From Hydrogenophaga sp. (GTDB taxonomy: Bacteria; Pseudomonadota; Gammaproteobacteria; Burkholderiales; Burkholderiaceae_C): DNA of 64,000 nt. The stretch spans positions 1 to 64,000 of the forward strand of contig JAABQG010000010.1 in NCBI GenBank assembly GCA_011391595.1. The letters run 5' to 3'. The translations under genes and the position numbers were made by a program. The notes below the pieces were generated by a model. The model saw only the letters and a list, made by a program, of their open reading frames with translations. It made no database searches and had not been told where the DNA came from. Shown piece after piece: positions 49,989 through 60,101 of the stretch. Positions within the stretch are counted from its first letter, which is position 1; each line of letters begins with the position of its first letter.

Positions 49989-51149
49989 ATGTATTACCCC
50001 TGCCGTCTGGCCCTGGTTGGTTTGCCACCTGACGAGCGAAAGCTGCTCCAGGGCTTGTTCCTTGAGGACTTGCAACGGGGCCACGGCTACGAACTGGTGG
50101 GCGATCTGGAACAGGCCGATCTGATCATCGCCAATGCCGATGACGTGTCCGCGGTGCGCAGCCTCCAGAGCCAGAAACTGCTTGCCGAGATTTTTCTGAT
50201 TGGCGAAAGCGACGCGGGCACGGGCTGGCCCGTGCTCAACCGGCCGATCCGATTGCGTGCCGTGATGGAGGCCGTCAGCCAGGTGACGCCGCGTCAGCGG
50301 GAGATGGACTCGCTTTCTCCCGAGACGCGAGCATCTGACCTCGGCCCGGCCTTTGAAGCGACGATGCCTTTTGCGCCGCTTGACATGGCGTCCCGTCCTG
50401 GCGGGCGGGGCGATGCCGGATTCACCGGGCAGGAAGACACTGATCGACCACAGTTCGAGGCCACCCAGCCCTTCGAAAGCGAGGATACGGGCGCGATGCC
50501 GATCCGGCCGGCCCCGGCCCCGGCCGTGCGCCCGGCGCCCGTTGACCGGATCGACGCCAAAAGTGTGCTGATGTGGCGGGATGCGCAGGCCAGCACGGAC
50601 CCGGCGAAAAGCAAGGCACCGCCGCTTTCGTTCAGCCCTGCCCCCGCAAGCTTGCGTGCAGTGGCCTCTGACGAGGCCCGACATGAACCGCTTGCAGCGG
50701 CACCTGACAACTATGGGATGAGCAGCAGCTTTCCTGAATCATCCGAGCACCCGACCTCGCCGCAATCCCTCGCCGGCGACGGCCCTGAGGAGTACATCCT
50801 GCTGGTTGGCGAGCCTCGTTTGTCCGAAAGCTCGCTGATCCGGGCCTTGCGCGGCTTTGGCTTTCGGGTGGACCACGTCGCCGATGGCGACGTCGCGCTG
50901 ACCCGCTTGACGTCGCAGTCCTACCGTTTCGTTTTTCTCGATGCGCCGTCGCTGGGTGAACAGACGCTTCCTGTATGCCGCGCCATACGCAAGCGAGGCC
51001 GGGCGATGGGTATCCCGCTGCGTCAGGTGGTCATTGCCAGGGAGAAGCAGCCCATCCGTCGCTTCTTTGCACGGCTGGCTGGCTGCGACGAGTGGATGGT
51101 GCTGCCCCTGAACCGCACCCTCCTCGAACGTTACGTGCGCAGCAGATAG
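49989..51149 (+). CDS. paralogue B: same domain layout as paralogue A
   Basis: A 386-residue protein aligning with paralogue A at both ends. N-terminal LVGLPPDERKLLQGLFLED, ADLIIANADDVSAVRSLQS and SDAGTGWPVLNRPIRLRAV; C-terminal YILLVGEPRLSESSLIRALRGFGFRVDHVADGDVALTRL and RRFFARLAGCDEWMVLPLN. The linker again has two short motifs, FEATMPF (F122) and FEATQPF (F156), here both with Phe after the proline. The rest of the linker is disordered and differs from A. The receiver-like domain again lacks a clear phospho-acceptor. The two genes are 228 bp apart on the same strand. Function unknown; the layout suggests a signalling or scaffold pair. Confidence 0.7.
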   Translation: MYYPCRLALVGLPPDERKLLQGLFLEDLQRGHGYELVGDLEQADLIIANADDVSAVRSLQSQKLLAEIFLIGESDAGTGWPVLNRPIRLRAVMEAVSQVTPRQREMDSLSPETRASDLGPAFEATMPFAPLDMASRPGGRGDAGFTGQEDTDRPQFEATQPFESEDTGAMPIRPAPAPAVRPAPVDRIDAKSVLMWRDAQASTDPAKSKAPPLSFSPAPASLRAVASDEARHEPLAAAPDNYGMSSSFPESSEHPTSPQSLAGDGPEEYILLVGEPRLSESSLIRALRGFGFRVDHVADGDVALTRLTSQSYRFVFLDAPSLGEQTLPVCRAIRKRGRAMGIPLRQVVIAREKQPIRRFFARLAGCDEWMVLPLNRTLLERYVRSR

Positions 51150-51155
51150 TCCGGG

Positions 51156-52037
51156 TCAGGTCCGCGGGGCTGGCCGTGACGGCCAGATGGCAAGCAGCGC
51201 AGCCAAGCCGATCAGGCAGCCGCCGGCCACGGTCCGCCCGTTCAGGGCGGCCGCGCCCAGCAGCACCGCCGACAGGCTGGCAAATACGACCTCAGACAAC
51301 ATGATCAAAGCGGTCATGTGTGCGGCCAGCCGCGCCGCACCATATTGCAGCGCGAGGTTTCCGGCCAGGAAGGCGGCGCTCAGCAACAGCGCCAGCGGCC
51401 ACCAGGTGACAGACATCGGCGGCAGGGCCGGGACGACGCCGTGCGCCACGCCGGCCAGTGCAACCACTGTGGCTGTGAACGTGCCCCCGGCAAACATGGC
51501 GACGGCGCGTGCTGCGTCCGGGGTGTGCTGCAGCTTGCGCAGCAGGGCGTTGGTCAGTGCAAAGCAGAAACCCCCCATCAGCGCCAGCCCGTCGGCGGCC
51601 GTCTCGGGGAGCGGCCAGGGCGAGTCCGGCGTCTTGAGCACCAGCATGACGCCGGCCAGCGCCATCACCAGGCGCAACAAGGAGCCGCGTGTCGGTCTTT
51701 CGCCGAGCAGCCACCAGGCCAGCAGGATGGACCAGGCGGGCATCAGGTAGAACAGCAGCACCACACGCACCACGTCGCCCACCGTCACCGCCCAGTTGAA
51801 GCCCACGTTGGTCAGGCCCGAGGCCAGCATCAGGGCCCACAGCGCCGGGTGGGCCGCAAGTCCCCGCCAGGCGCCGGGCCGCCACGCCAGCAGGCACAGC
51901 AGCGAGAAGCCGTAGATCAATGCCGTGGCCCACAGCGGATGCAGGCCCAGGCTCTCCAGCTGGCGGAACGGCCACCACGAAACGCCCCACACCAGGGCGT
52001 TCAGCAGCAGGGCCAGGACGGGAAGGGTCGGGCGCAT
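51156..52037 (-). CDS. DMT/EamA-family transporter
   Basis: A 293-residue inner-membrane protein with ten helices in two EamA repeats (about 8-135 and 150-288). It starts with NALVWGVSWWPFRQLES and ends before a short basic tail, IWPSRPAPRT. It shares only the family fold with the transporter at 20761-21657. The substrate is unknown. It lies 40 bp downstream of lplT on the same strand and could be cotranscribed. It is convergent with paralogue B. Confidence 0.9.
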   Translation of the reverse strand: MRPTLPVLALLLNALVWGVSWWPFRQLESLGLHPLWATALIYGFSLLCLLAWRPGAWRGLAAHPALWALMLASGLTNVGFNWAVTVGDVVRVVLLFYLMPAWSILLAWWLLGERPTRGSLLRLVMALAGVMLVLKTPDSPWPLPETAADGLALMGGFCFALTNALLRKLQHTPDAARAVAMFAGGTFTATVVALAGVAHGVVPALPPMSVTWWPLALLLSAAFLAGNLALQYGAARLAAHMTALIMLSEVVFASLSAVLLGAAALNGRTVAGGCLIGLAALLAIWPSRPAPRT

Positions 52038-52077
52038 CAGCCGGCCGGGGCGCGCCTGTCAGCGCGTGAAGACGGGC

Positions 52078-53361
52078 TCACCCGTGGTGGTTGTCGTTGC
52101 GCGCGATATCGAGCAGGTGCTCGACCTCTTCGCGGTGATGGCTGAGGTTGTGGGCATGCCAGATCTTGATCAGCCACATGAAGCCCGCCACCAGCACGCC
52201 GAAGACCGTGATGGCGCCGAAGGCGGACATGCCCATGCCGGTGGACAGGCTGTAGAGGCCGCCCAGGCCCAGAATGCAGGCCTGTTCGTTGAAATTCTGC
52301 ACGGCAATGGAGCGGCCGGCGCCCATCAGGTTGTGTCCGCGGTGCTGCAGCAGCGCATTCATGGGCACCACGAGAAATCCACCGAGACCGCCGAGCAGAA
52401 CGAGGAAGGGGGCCGCCACCCAGACGTTGTCGATGAAGTTCAGCAGGATCACCAGCAGGCCCATGCCGATGCCCAGCGGCATCACGCTGGTGGCCTGGTC
52501 CAGCTTCATGCGCATCGACGCCACCACTGCGCCGACGGCCGTGCCCACCGCCACCACCCCGACCAGACTGGAGGCCTGGGTCACGCTGTAGCCCAGCGCG
52601 GCGGCGGCCCACGCCAGCACGATGTAGCGCAGATTGCCCGAAACGCCCCAGAACAGCGTGGTCGTGGCCAGCGAGATCTGTCCGAGCTTGTCCTGCCAGA
52701 GCCGGGTGTTGCAGCGCCAGAAATCGGGCAGCAGTTCGAGCTTGTTGCGCGGCATGGGGCGCATTTCGACGCCGGTATCGGGGATGCGGGTGTTGAACCA
52801 GGCGGCGAGCGCGTAGACAAGGATCAGCGCGCTGATGGCGGCTTCGGCCGCGGTGTCGACGGAGGTGTCGATGAAGGGGAAGTCCAGCGACAGCAAACGG
52901 GTTGACACCATGGCGCCGACCAGCTGGCCGCCGACCAGCACGCCCAGGATGATCGAGGCAATCGTCAGCCCCTCGATCCAGCCGTTGGCCTTGACCAGCT
53001 GGGATGCGGGGAGCAGCTCGGTGAGGATGCCGTACTTGGCGGGTGAGTAGGCCGCCGCACCCAGGCCGACGATGGCGTAGGACATCAGCGGATGGGTGCC
53101 AAACAGCATCAGCAGGCAGCCGATGATCTTGATGGTGTTGCTGATCAGCATGACGCGGCCCTTGGGCAAGGCGTCGGCGAAGGCGCCCACGTACGGCGCC
53201 AGCAGCACATAGAACAGCGCGAACATCGGCACCAGCGCGGCCTGCTGCCATACCGGCGCACCTCCGGTCTTGAGCAATTGCACGGCCGCCACGAACAGGG
53301 CATTGTCCGCCAGCGAGCTGAAAAACTGCGCCGACATGATGGTGAAAAAACCGCGCTTCAT
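52078..53361 (-). CDS. lplT: lysophospholipid transporter LplT
   Basis: A 427-residue major facilitator superfamily transporter of the LplT type, starting MKRGFFTIMSAQFFSSLADNALFV and showing twelve hydrophobic helices. LplT flips 2-acyl-lysophospholipids inward for re-acylation; its usual partner is the acyltransferase Aas, which is not adjacent here. The sequence YSPAKYGILTELLP is characteristic. AAGAG precedes ATG 53361. It diverges from alr with a 147-bp gap. Confidence 0.92.
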   Translation of the reverse strand: MKRGFFTIMSAQFFSSLADNALFVAAVQLLKTGGAPVWQQAALVPMFALFYVLLAPYVGAFADALPKGRVMLISNTIKIIGCLLMLFGTHPLMSYAIVGLGAAAYSPAKYGILTELLPASQLVKANGWIEGLTIASIILGVLVGGQLVGAMVSTRLLSLDFPFIDTSVDTAAEAAISALILVYALAAWFNTRIPDTGVEMRPMPRNKLELLPDFWRCNTRLWQDKLGQISLATTTLFWGVSGNLRYIVLAWAAAALGYSVTQASSLVGVVAVGTAVGAVVASMRMKLDQATSVMPLGIGMGLLVILLNFIDNVWVAAPFLVLLGGLGGFLVVPMNALLQHRGHNLMGAGRSIAVQNFNEQACILGLGGLYSLSTGMGMSAFGAITVFGVLVAGFMWLIKIWHAHNLSHHREEVEHLLDIARNDNHHG

Positions 53362-53508
53362 GAACTCTTGTTGATTGCATCAGTGGCGCTGATGACTTGT
53401 GATCTGTACGTTGTCTCCGGCTGACAGCGGGTTATATCATGCGACCCCTCGTGCATGTCGGGTGACCGGTGCCACAATCAGCGGCATCCCTTTTTTCGGC
53501 CTGCCCTG

Positions 53509-54639
53509 ATGCCACGCCCCATCCTTGCCACCATCCATACGCACGCGCTGCAGCACAACCTGGCGCGTGCCCGCGCCGCGGCCCCCGACGCACGCGTATG
53601 GGCGGTGGTCAAGGCCAACGCCTATGGCCACGGCATCGAACATGTGTTCGAGGGCTTGCGCGGCGCGGACGGCTTTGCCTTGCTGGATCTGGCCGAGGCA
53701 GAGCGGGTGCGAGGGCTGGGCTGGCGCGGGCCCATCCTGCTGCTCGAAGGGGTCTTCGAGCCGCGTGATCTGGAACTTTGCTCGCGCCTGAACCTGTGGC
53801 ATGCGATCCATTCCGACCCGCAGATCGACATGCTGGCCACCCACAAGACCCATCAGCCGCACCGGGTATTCCTGAAGATGAACTCGGGCATGAACCGGCT
53901 GGGCTTCACGCCGGCGCGGTTCCGCGCGGCCTGGACGCGGCTGAACGCCTTGCCGCAGGTCGACGAAATATCACTGATGACCCATTTCAGCGATGCCGAC
54001 GGTGCGCGCGGCATCGCTGAACAAATGACCGTCTTTGCAACCGTCACGCAGGATCTGCCGGGCGAGCGCACCTTGTCCAACAGCGCGGCCACGCTGCGCC
54101 ACGGTGCGCAGAGCCTGTCCACCCGTTTGGGCGGTCTGCGCGCGGCAGCCGACTGGATTCGCCCGGGCATCGCCGTCTACGGCAGTTCTCCGGACTTTCC
54201 CGAGCACGCCATGACGCACTGGGACTTGCAGCCGACGATGACGCTGGCCTCCCGGATCATCGGCACTCAGGACCTGAACGCCGGCGACAGCGTGGGCTAC
54301 GGTTCGAGCTTCACCGCTGATCGCCCCATGCGTATCGGCATCGTCGCCTGCGGCTACGCCGACGGCTATCCGCGTTGCGCCCCGACCGGCACGCCGGTGC
54401 TGGTGAATGGCATGCGCACCCGCACGGTCGGGCGTGTCAGCATGGACATGATTACGGTGGACCTCTCGGCGCTGCAGCATGCGGGCGTGGAGGCGGGCTA
54501 CGGCAGCGAAGTGACCCTGTGGGGTCGCGCCCGTCACGGCGCGGTGCTGCCGATCGACGAGGTGGCCCATGCCGCGGGCACCGTGGGCTACGAGCTGATG
54601 TGCGCGCTGGCGCAAAGGGTGCCGGCGATCGTCCTGTAG
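53509..54639 (+). CDS. alr: alanine racemase
   Basis: A 376-residue PLP enzyme interconverting L- and D-alanine for peptidoglycan. The PLP lysine is K35 in [10 protein letters not shown], the catalytic Tyr is Y264 in DSVGYGSSF, and the TIM-barrel signature [14 protein letters not shown] is clear. The C-terminal beta domain includes [16 protein letters not shown] 53509 is chosen because the further-upstream frame has no support. It stands alone between the divergent lplT and the convergent TauE/SafE gene. Confidence 0.97.
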   Translation: MPRPILATIHTHALQHNLARARAAAPDARVWAVVKANAYGHGIEHVFEGLRGADGFALLDLAEAERVRGLGWRGPILLLEGVFEPRDLELCSRLNLWHAIHSDPQIDMLATHKTHQPHRVFLKMNSGMNRLGFTPARFRAAWTRLNALPQVDEISLMTHFSDADGARGIAEQMTVFATVTQDLPGERTLSNSAATLRHGAQSLSTRLGGLRAAADWIRPGIAVYGSSPDFPEHAMTHWDLQPTMTLASRIIGTQDLNAGDSVGYGSSFTADRPMRIGIVACGYADGYPRCAPTGTPVLVNGMRTRTVGRVSMDMITVDLSALQHAGVEAGYGSEVTLWGRARHGAVLPIDEVAHAAGTVGYELMCALAQRVPAIVL

Positions 54640-54705
54640 GACCCGATTGGCGCAGTGCGTTGCAAGGTCTCGTGCGGAGATGTCGCGCAGTGCCAATCCA
54701 GTGGT

Positions 54706-55464
54706 TCAGCGCAAGAATGCGTCGTACCCGGTCTTCAATATCAGCGCCGTCACCACCACGATGAACACGCCGCGCACGAAGCCGGCGCCGTGTTTCAGCG
54801 CCAGGCGCGTGCCCAGCAGGCTGCCCGCCACGTTGGCCAGTGCCATCGCCAGCATGAAATGCCACCAGACATGGCCCTTGGCGGCGAACAGGATCAGCGC
54901 CGCCAGATTGGTGGCGGTGTTCACCAGCTTGGCCGAGGCCGAGGCGTTCAGGAAGTCGTAGCCGAGCAGGCGCACGAACAGGAATACCAGGAAGCTGCCC
55001 GTGCCGGGTCCGAAGAAGCCGTCGTAGAACCCGATCACCAGGCCGATCAAGGCGGCCCACCATTTCTCGCGGTGCCCCCCGAATCGCGGCGCATGGGTGC
55101 GCCCCAGTTCCTTGCGCGCCAGCGTGTAGACCAGCACCGCCAGCAGGATGAGCGGCAACAGTTTGCGCAGGAAGCTGGGGTCGATCACGGTCACGACCCA
55201 GGCGCCGGCGAAGGCGCCGGCAAAACCCGCGCCCGTGGCCGGTATCAGCGCGGCCCAGCGCATCTGCACGCGCCGGCTGTACTGCGCCGTGGCAATGGCC
55301 GTACCCCAGACCGACGCACTCTTGTTGGTGCCGAACAGCGTGGCCGGATGCGCCGTGGGGAAGGTGGCGAACAGCGCGGGCACCAGAATCAGGCCACCGC
55401 CGCCCACGATCGAGTCCACCAGCCCGGCCAGCAACGAGGCCAGCGAGATGATCAGGAGTTCCAT
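54706..55464 (-). CDS. TSUP-family permease (sulfite exporter TauE/SafE type)
   Basis: A 252-residue inner-membrane protein with about eight helices in two repeats. The first repeat has LVDSIVGGGGLILVPALF and FGTNKSASVWGTA; the second has IGFYDGFFGPGTGSFLVF and NTATNLAALILF. These are hallmark TauE/SafE motifs. Members move sulfite, sulfoacetate or other organic anions; the substrate is not known here. It is convergent with alr. Confidence 0.92.
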   Translation of the reverse strand: MELLIISLASLLAGLVDSIVGGGGLILVPALFATFPTAHPATLFGTNKSASVWGTAIATAQYSRRVQMRWAALIPATGAGFAGAFAGAWVVTVIDPSFLRKLLPLILLAVLVYTLARKELGRTHAPRFGGHREKWWAALIGLVIGFYDGFFGPGTGSFLVFLFVRLLGYDFLNASASAKLVNTATNLAALILFAAKGHVWWHFMLAMALANVAGSLLGTRLALKHGAGFVRGVFIVVVTALILKTGYDAFLR

Positions 55465-55488
55465 GCGGGGATTGTCGCACCCGAAGAT

Positions 55489-55545
55489 GCTATTAAATTA
55501 ATAGCTATGTGCGACCATTTCGCGCTGGGGAATGGGCTTTTCGAG
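55489..55545 (+). repeat. dispersed GCTA-type repeat
   Basis: Reads GCTATTAAATTAATAGCTA then CATTTCGCGCTGGGGAATGG, followed by GCTTTT. It lies between the start of the TauE/SafE gene and the terminator of the GMC oxidoreductase gene. Confidence 0.6.
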
Positions 55546-55548
55546 TCC

Positions 55549-55581
55549 GAAAAAAGAAAAGGCGCCGGGTTGCGGCGCCTT
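55549..55581 (-). terminator. intrinsic terminator after the GMC oxidoreductase
   Basis: AAGGCGCC (55559-55566) pairs with GGCGCCTT (55574-55581), 7-nt loop. On the minus strand it is followed by TTTTCTTTTTTC. It is about 150 bp downstream of the stop codon at 55731. Confidence 0.78.
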
Positions 55582-55730
55582 GGAATGCGTCTCGGACGGA
55601 CGCCTGAAGATTTGTTCTGGTACGCGAGAGTGTCTCCTCGGCCCCCTGCACGACGGGCCCGGGGGCCCGCTTGCGAGTGGGCGAACTGTAAGCGTATGCA
55701 CCCATTTTGTGCATCAGGGATTTCCCGCTC

Positions 55731-57439
55731 TCAGGCCGCGTCCGCCATGATCCAGCGTGCCGCCTTCTCGGCCATCATCAGCACCGGGCTGTTGGTGTTG
55801 CCGCTGGTGATGGTGGGCATCGCGCCCGCATCCACGATGCGCAGGCCGGCGATGCCACGCACCCGCAGGCGGCTGTCCACCACCGCCATCGGGTCGTCGG
55901 CGCGGCCCATCTTCGTGGTGCCGATCGGATGGAAGATCGTGCTGGCGATGTCGCCGGCCAGGCGCGCCAGTTCCTCGTCGCTCTGGAATTGCACGCCGGG
56001 CCGGAACTCCTCGGGCTTGAACCTCGCCAGCGCCGGCTTTGCAATGATCCGGCGCGTCAGGCGCAGGCTGTCCGCGGCCACCTTGCGGTCTTCGTCGGTG
56101 CTGAGGTAGTTGGGCGCGATCGCCGGCGCATCCTCGAAGCGGGCGGACTTGATCTGCACGGTGCCCCGGCTGGTGGGGTTGAGGTTGCACACGCTGGCGG
56201 TGAACGCCGGGAACGCGTGCAGCGGCTCGCCGAAGGCGTCCAGGCTCAGCGGCTGCACGTGGTATTCAAGGTTGGGGTAGGGCTGCGCCGGGTCGCTGCG
56301 CGTGAAGGCGCCGAGCTGGCTGGGCGCCATGCTCATCGGGCCGCTCTGGCGCAGGGCGTATTCCAGGCCGATCTTCGCCTTGCCCCACAGCGAGTTGGCC
56401 AGCATGTTGAGCGTCTGCACGCCCTGGACCTTGAACACCGCGCGGATCTGCAGGTGATCCTGAAGGTTGGCGCCCACGCCCGGCAGCTCATGCACCGGTG
56501 CAATGCCATGCTGTTGCAGGAACTCGGCGGGCCCAATGCCCGAGAGCTGCAGGATCTGCGGGGTGCCGATGGAGCCGGCGCACAGGATGACCTCGCGCAT
56601 GGCGGTCGCCGTCACCCGCTCGTGACCGTTCCAGACCTGAACGCCCGTACAGCGCTTGCTGCCATCGGCCTGCGTCGTGATGTCCAGCCGGGTGACCTGC
56701 GCAGTGGTCCAGAGTGAGAAGTTCGGGCGGGCGGCGCACTGGGGCCGCAGGAAGGCCTTTGCGGTGTTCCAGCGCCAGCCGGCCCTCTGGTTGACCTCGA
56801 AGTAGCCCACGCCTTCGTTGTCGCCACGGTTGAAATCGTCGGTGGCCGGGATGCCAGCCTGTTGCGCGGCCTGCGCGAAGGCGTCGAGCACGTCCCAGCG
56901 CAGGCGCTGCTTCTCGACGCGCCACTCGCCGCCCGCCTGGTGGTGGCGCAGCACCTGGCGCCAGACGGCGTCCGCCAGATCGCCCGGCGTTTCAAGCAAT
57001 TCGGAGGGCGTGCCCCTGGCGCCGTGCGCGGCAGTGGCGCCCTTGTAGTGGTCCTCGTGCAGCTTGAACCAGGGCAGGGTGTTGCGCCAGGACCAGCTGT
57101 CGTCGCCAGTCAGCTGCGCCCATTGGTCATAGTCGCGCGCCTGCCCGCGCATGTAGATCATGCCGTTGATGCTGCTGCAGCCGCCCAGCGTCTTGCCGCG
57201 CGGATAGCGCAGCGTGCGCCCGTTCAGGCCGGCGGCCGGCTCGGTGTTGTAGAGCCAGTCGGTGCGCGGGTTGCCGATGCAATACAGGTAGCCTACCGGG
57301 ATGTGGATCCAGTGGTAGTCGTCCTTGCGTCCAGCCTCGATCAGCAGCACGCGCCGGGACGCGTCCGCACTGAGCCGGTTGGCCAGCAGGCAGCCGGCCG
57401 TGCCCGCGCCGACGATGATGGTGTCGAAGGTGGTGTCGC

Positions 57440-57443
<4 letters not shown>
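55731..57443 (-). CDS. GMC-family FAD-dependent oxidoreductase (choline dehydrogenase-like)
   Basis: A 570-residue flavoenzyme of the glucose-methanol-choline family. It begins [23 protein letters not shown], the ADP-binding fold, with the GMC signature 1 [20 protein letters not shown] and signature 2 [15 protein letters not shown], and the C-terminal active-site region HPIGTTKMG...[14 protein letters not shown]. The real substrate is an alcohol, perhaps of the 3-hydroxyacid or short-chain type given its partner. ATG 57443 overlaps the mmsA stop by 4 bp (ATGA), so it is translationally coupled to mmsA. Confidence 0.92.
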
Positions 57444-58951
<1,508 letters not shown>

Positions 58952-59299
58952 GATCGAAGTCTCCAGTGAAGCTGCCAAGTGTCGCCAAAACAAGGCGACT
59001 ATTCCAATGATTTCGCCGGGTCACCGGTATGAATGCCGCAAATAGGGCGATCAACGCCGAGTTCCAATCCCTGCGCGCCTTCGTGGCCGTGGCGCGCTGG
59101 ATGTGGGCCTCTACCGGGTCCCGCTGGCGGCCCCAGCCGGGAAATCCGAACAAAATGAGCCTGTTCCCAGCGTCGAATGGACACAGTCAGCTATTGAATT
59201 TGAAGTGAACATCCCGACCCGACTCAGCGACCGGGTGCTCGCGCCGGGCGCTGGACGTGGTGTGGCGGTGAGGCTGGCCCCAGAATTTGCTGCGATGCA
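58952..59299. other. intergenic between mmsA and ahpC
   Basis: Holds the mmsA promoter, which I could not place, and no long gene. A 59-codon frame (59029-59208, plus strand) carries FQSLRAFVAVAR, reminiscent of the first helix of LysR regulators, but the rest does not resemble one. Confidence 0.45.
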
Positions 59300-59336
59300 A
59301 TATAAATTACCTATCGATAGCTTAGGAAAAATCAAA
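59300..59336 (+). promoter_or_regulatory. OxyR-like site upstream of ahpC
   Basis: ATAT-N7-CTAT (59300-59314) is a good OxyR half-site pair (consensus ATAG-N7-CTAT). After a 7-bp gap TTAG-N7-CAAA (59322-59336) gives a weaker second pair. The block ends directly at the -35 hexamer of the ahpC promoter, the normal geometry for activation. Confidence 0.5.
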
Positions 59337-59365
59337 TTCACATTCTGATAGACCGTCACTATGAT
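59337..59365 (+). promoter_or_regulatory. sigma-70 promoter of ahpC
   Basis: TTCACA (59337-59342) and TATGAT (59360-59365) have exact 17-bp spacing and lie 53 bp before ATG 59419. Confidence 0.65.
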
Positions 59366-59418
59366 TCAGTCATTGGTTCATGCAACCGATGTCTTTATCA
59401 ACCTCAAAGGAGTTCCTC

Positions 59419-59982
59419 ATGTCCCTGATCAACACGCAAGTCCAGCCTTTCAAGACCCAGGCGTTCCACAACGGCAAGTTCATCGAAGTCACCGAAGCCA
59501 GCCTGCGCGGCAAGTGGTCCGTCCTGATCTTCATGCCGGCCGCCTTCACCTTCAACTGCCCGACCGAAGTCGAAGATGCCGCTGACAACTACGCCGAATT
59601 CCAGAAGACCGGCACCGAGGTCTATATCGTGACGACCGACACCCACTTCTCGCACAAGGTCTGGCACGAGACTTCGCCCGCCGTGGGCAAGGCGAAGTTC
59701 CCGCTGGTGGGCGACCCCACCCACACGCTGACCAACGCGTTTGGCGTGCACATCCCCGAAGAAGGCCTGGCGCTGCGCGGCACCTTCATCATCAACCCCG
59801 AAGGCTTGATCAAGACCGCCGAAGTGCACTCCAACGAGATCGCGCGCGACGTCAAGGAAACCCTGCGCAAGCTCAAGGCCGCCCAGTACACCGCCGCCCA
59901 CCCCGGTGAGGTCTGCCCGGCCAAGTGGAACGAAGGCAGCAAGACCATCGCCCCGTCGCTGGACCTCGTCGGCAAGATCTGA
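59419..59982 (+). CDS. ahpC: alkyl hydroperoxide reductase subunit C (peroxiredoxin)
   Basis: A 187-residue 2-Cys peroxiredoxin that reduces organic peroxides and H2O2. The peroxidatic Cys47 is in FTFNCPTEVED and the resolving Cys166 in GEVCPAKW. A small difference from the usual FTFVCP is the Asn before the active Cys. AAAGGAG precedes ATG 59419. ahpF follows after a 119-bp gap filled by a heptamer array. The OxyR-like promoter suggests induction by peroxide. Confidence 0.97.
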   Translation: MSLINTQVQPFKTQAFHNGKFIEVTEASLRGKWSVLIFMPAAFTFNCPTEVEDAADNYAEFQKTGTEVYIVTTDTHFSHKVWHETSPAVGKAKFPLVGDPTHTLTNAFGVHIPEEGLALRGTFIINPEGLIKTAEVHSNEIARDVKETLRKLKAAQYTAAHPGEVCPAKWNEGSKTIAPSLDLVGKI

Positions 59983-59985
59983 CGG

Positions 59986-60084
59986 GTTGAGCGTTTAGCG
60001 TTGGGCGTTCGGCGTGCACCTGCCGAGCGCCCCTCGCTCAACGTTCAACCCTGATCGCTCGACCCTGAACGCCCACCGCCCAAC
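59986..60084. repeat. inverted array of 7-bp units between ahpC and ahpF
   Basis: Four tandem heptamers GTTGAGC, GTTTAGC, GTTGGGC, GTTCGGC fill 59986-60013. After a 22-bp spacer, seven heptamers occupy 60036-60084: GCTCAAC, GTTCAAC, CCTGATC, GCTCGAC, CCTGAAC, GCCCACC, GCCCAAC; most are reverse complements of the left type. The two arms can fold as a long imperfect hairpin in the transcript, which may limit or tune ahpF expression or protect the ahpC message. Confidence 0.7.
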
Positions 60085-60101
60085 GTTAAAAGGAGACTCC
60101 C

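Noticed and set aside
59622-60041. Minus-strand frame opposite ahpC
   Set aside because: Antisense to a certain gene and Ser/Arg-rich.
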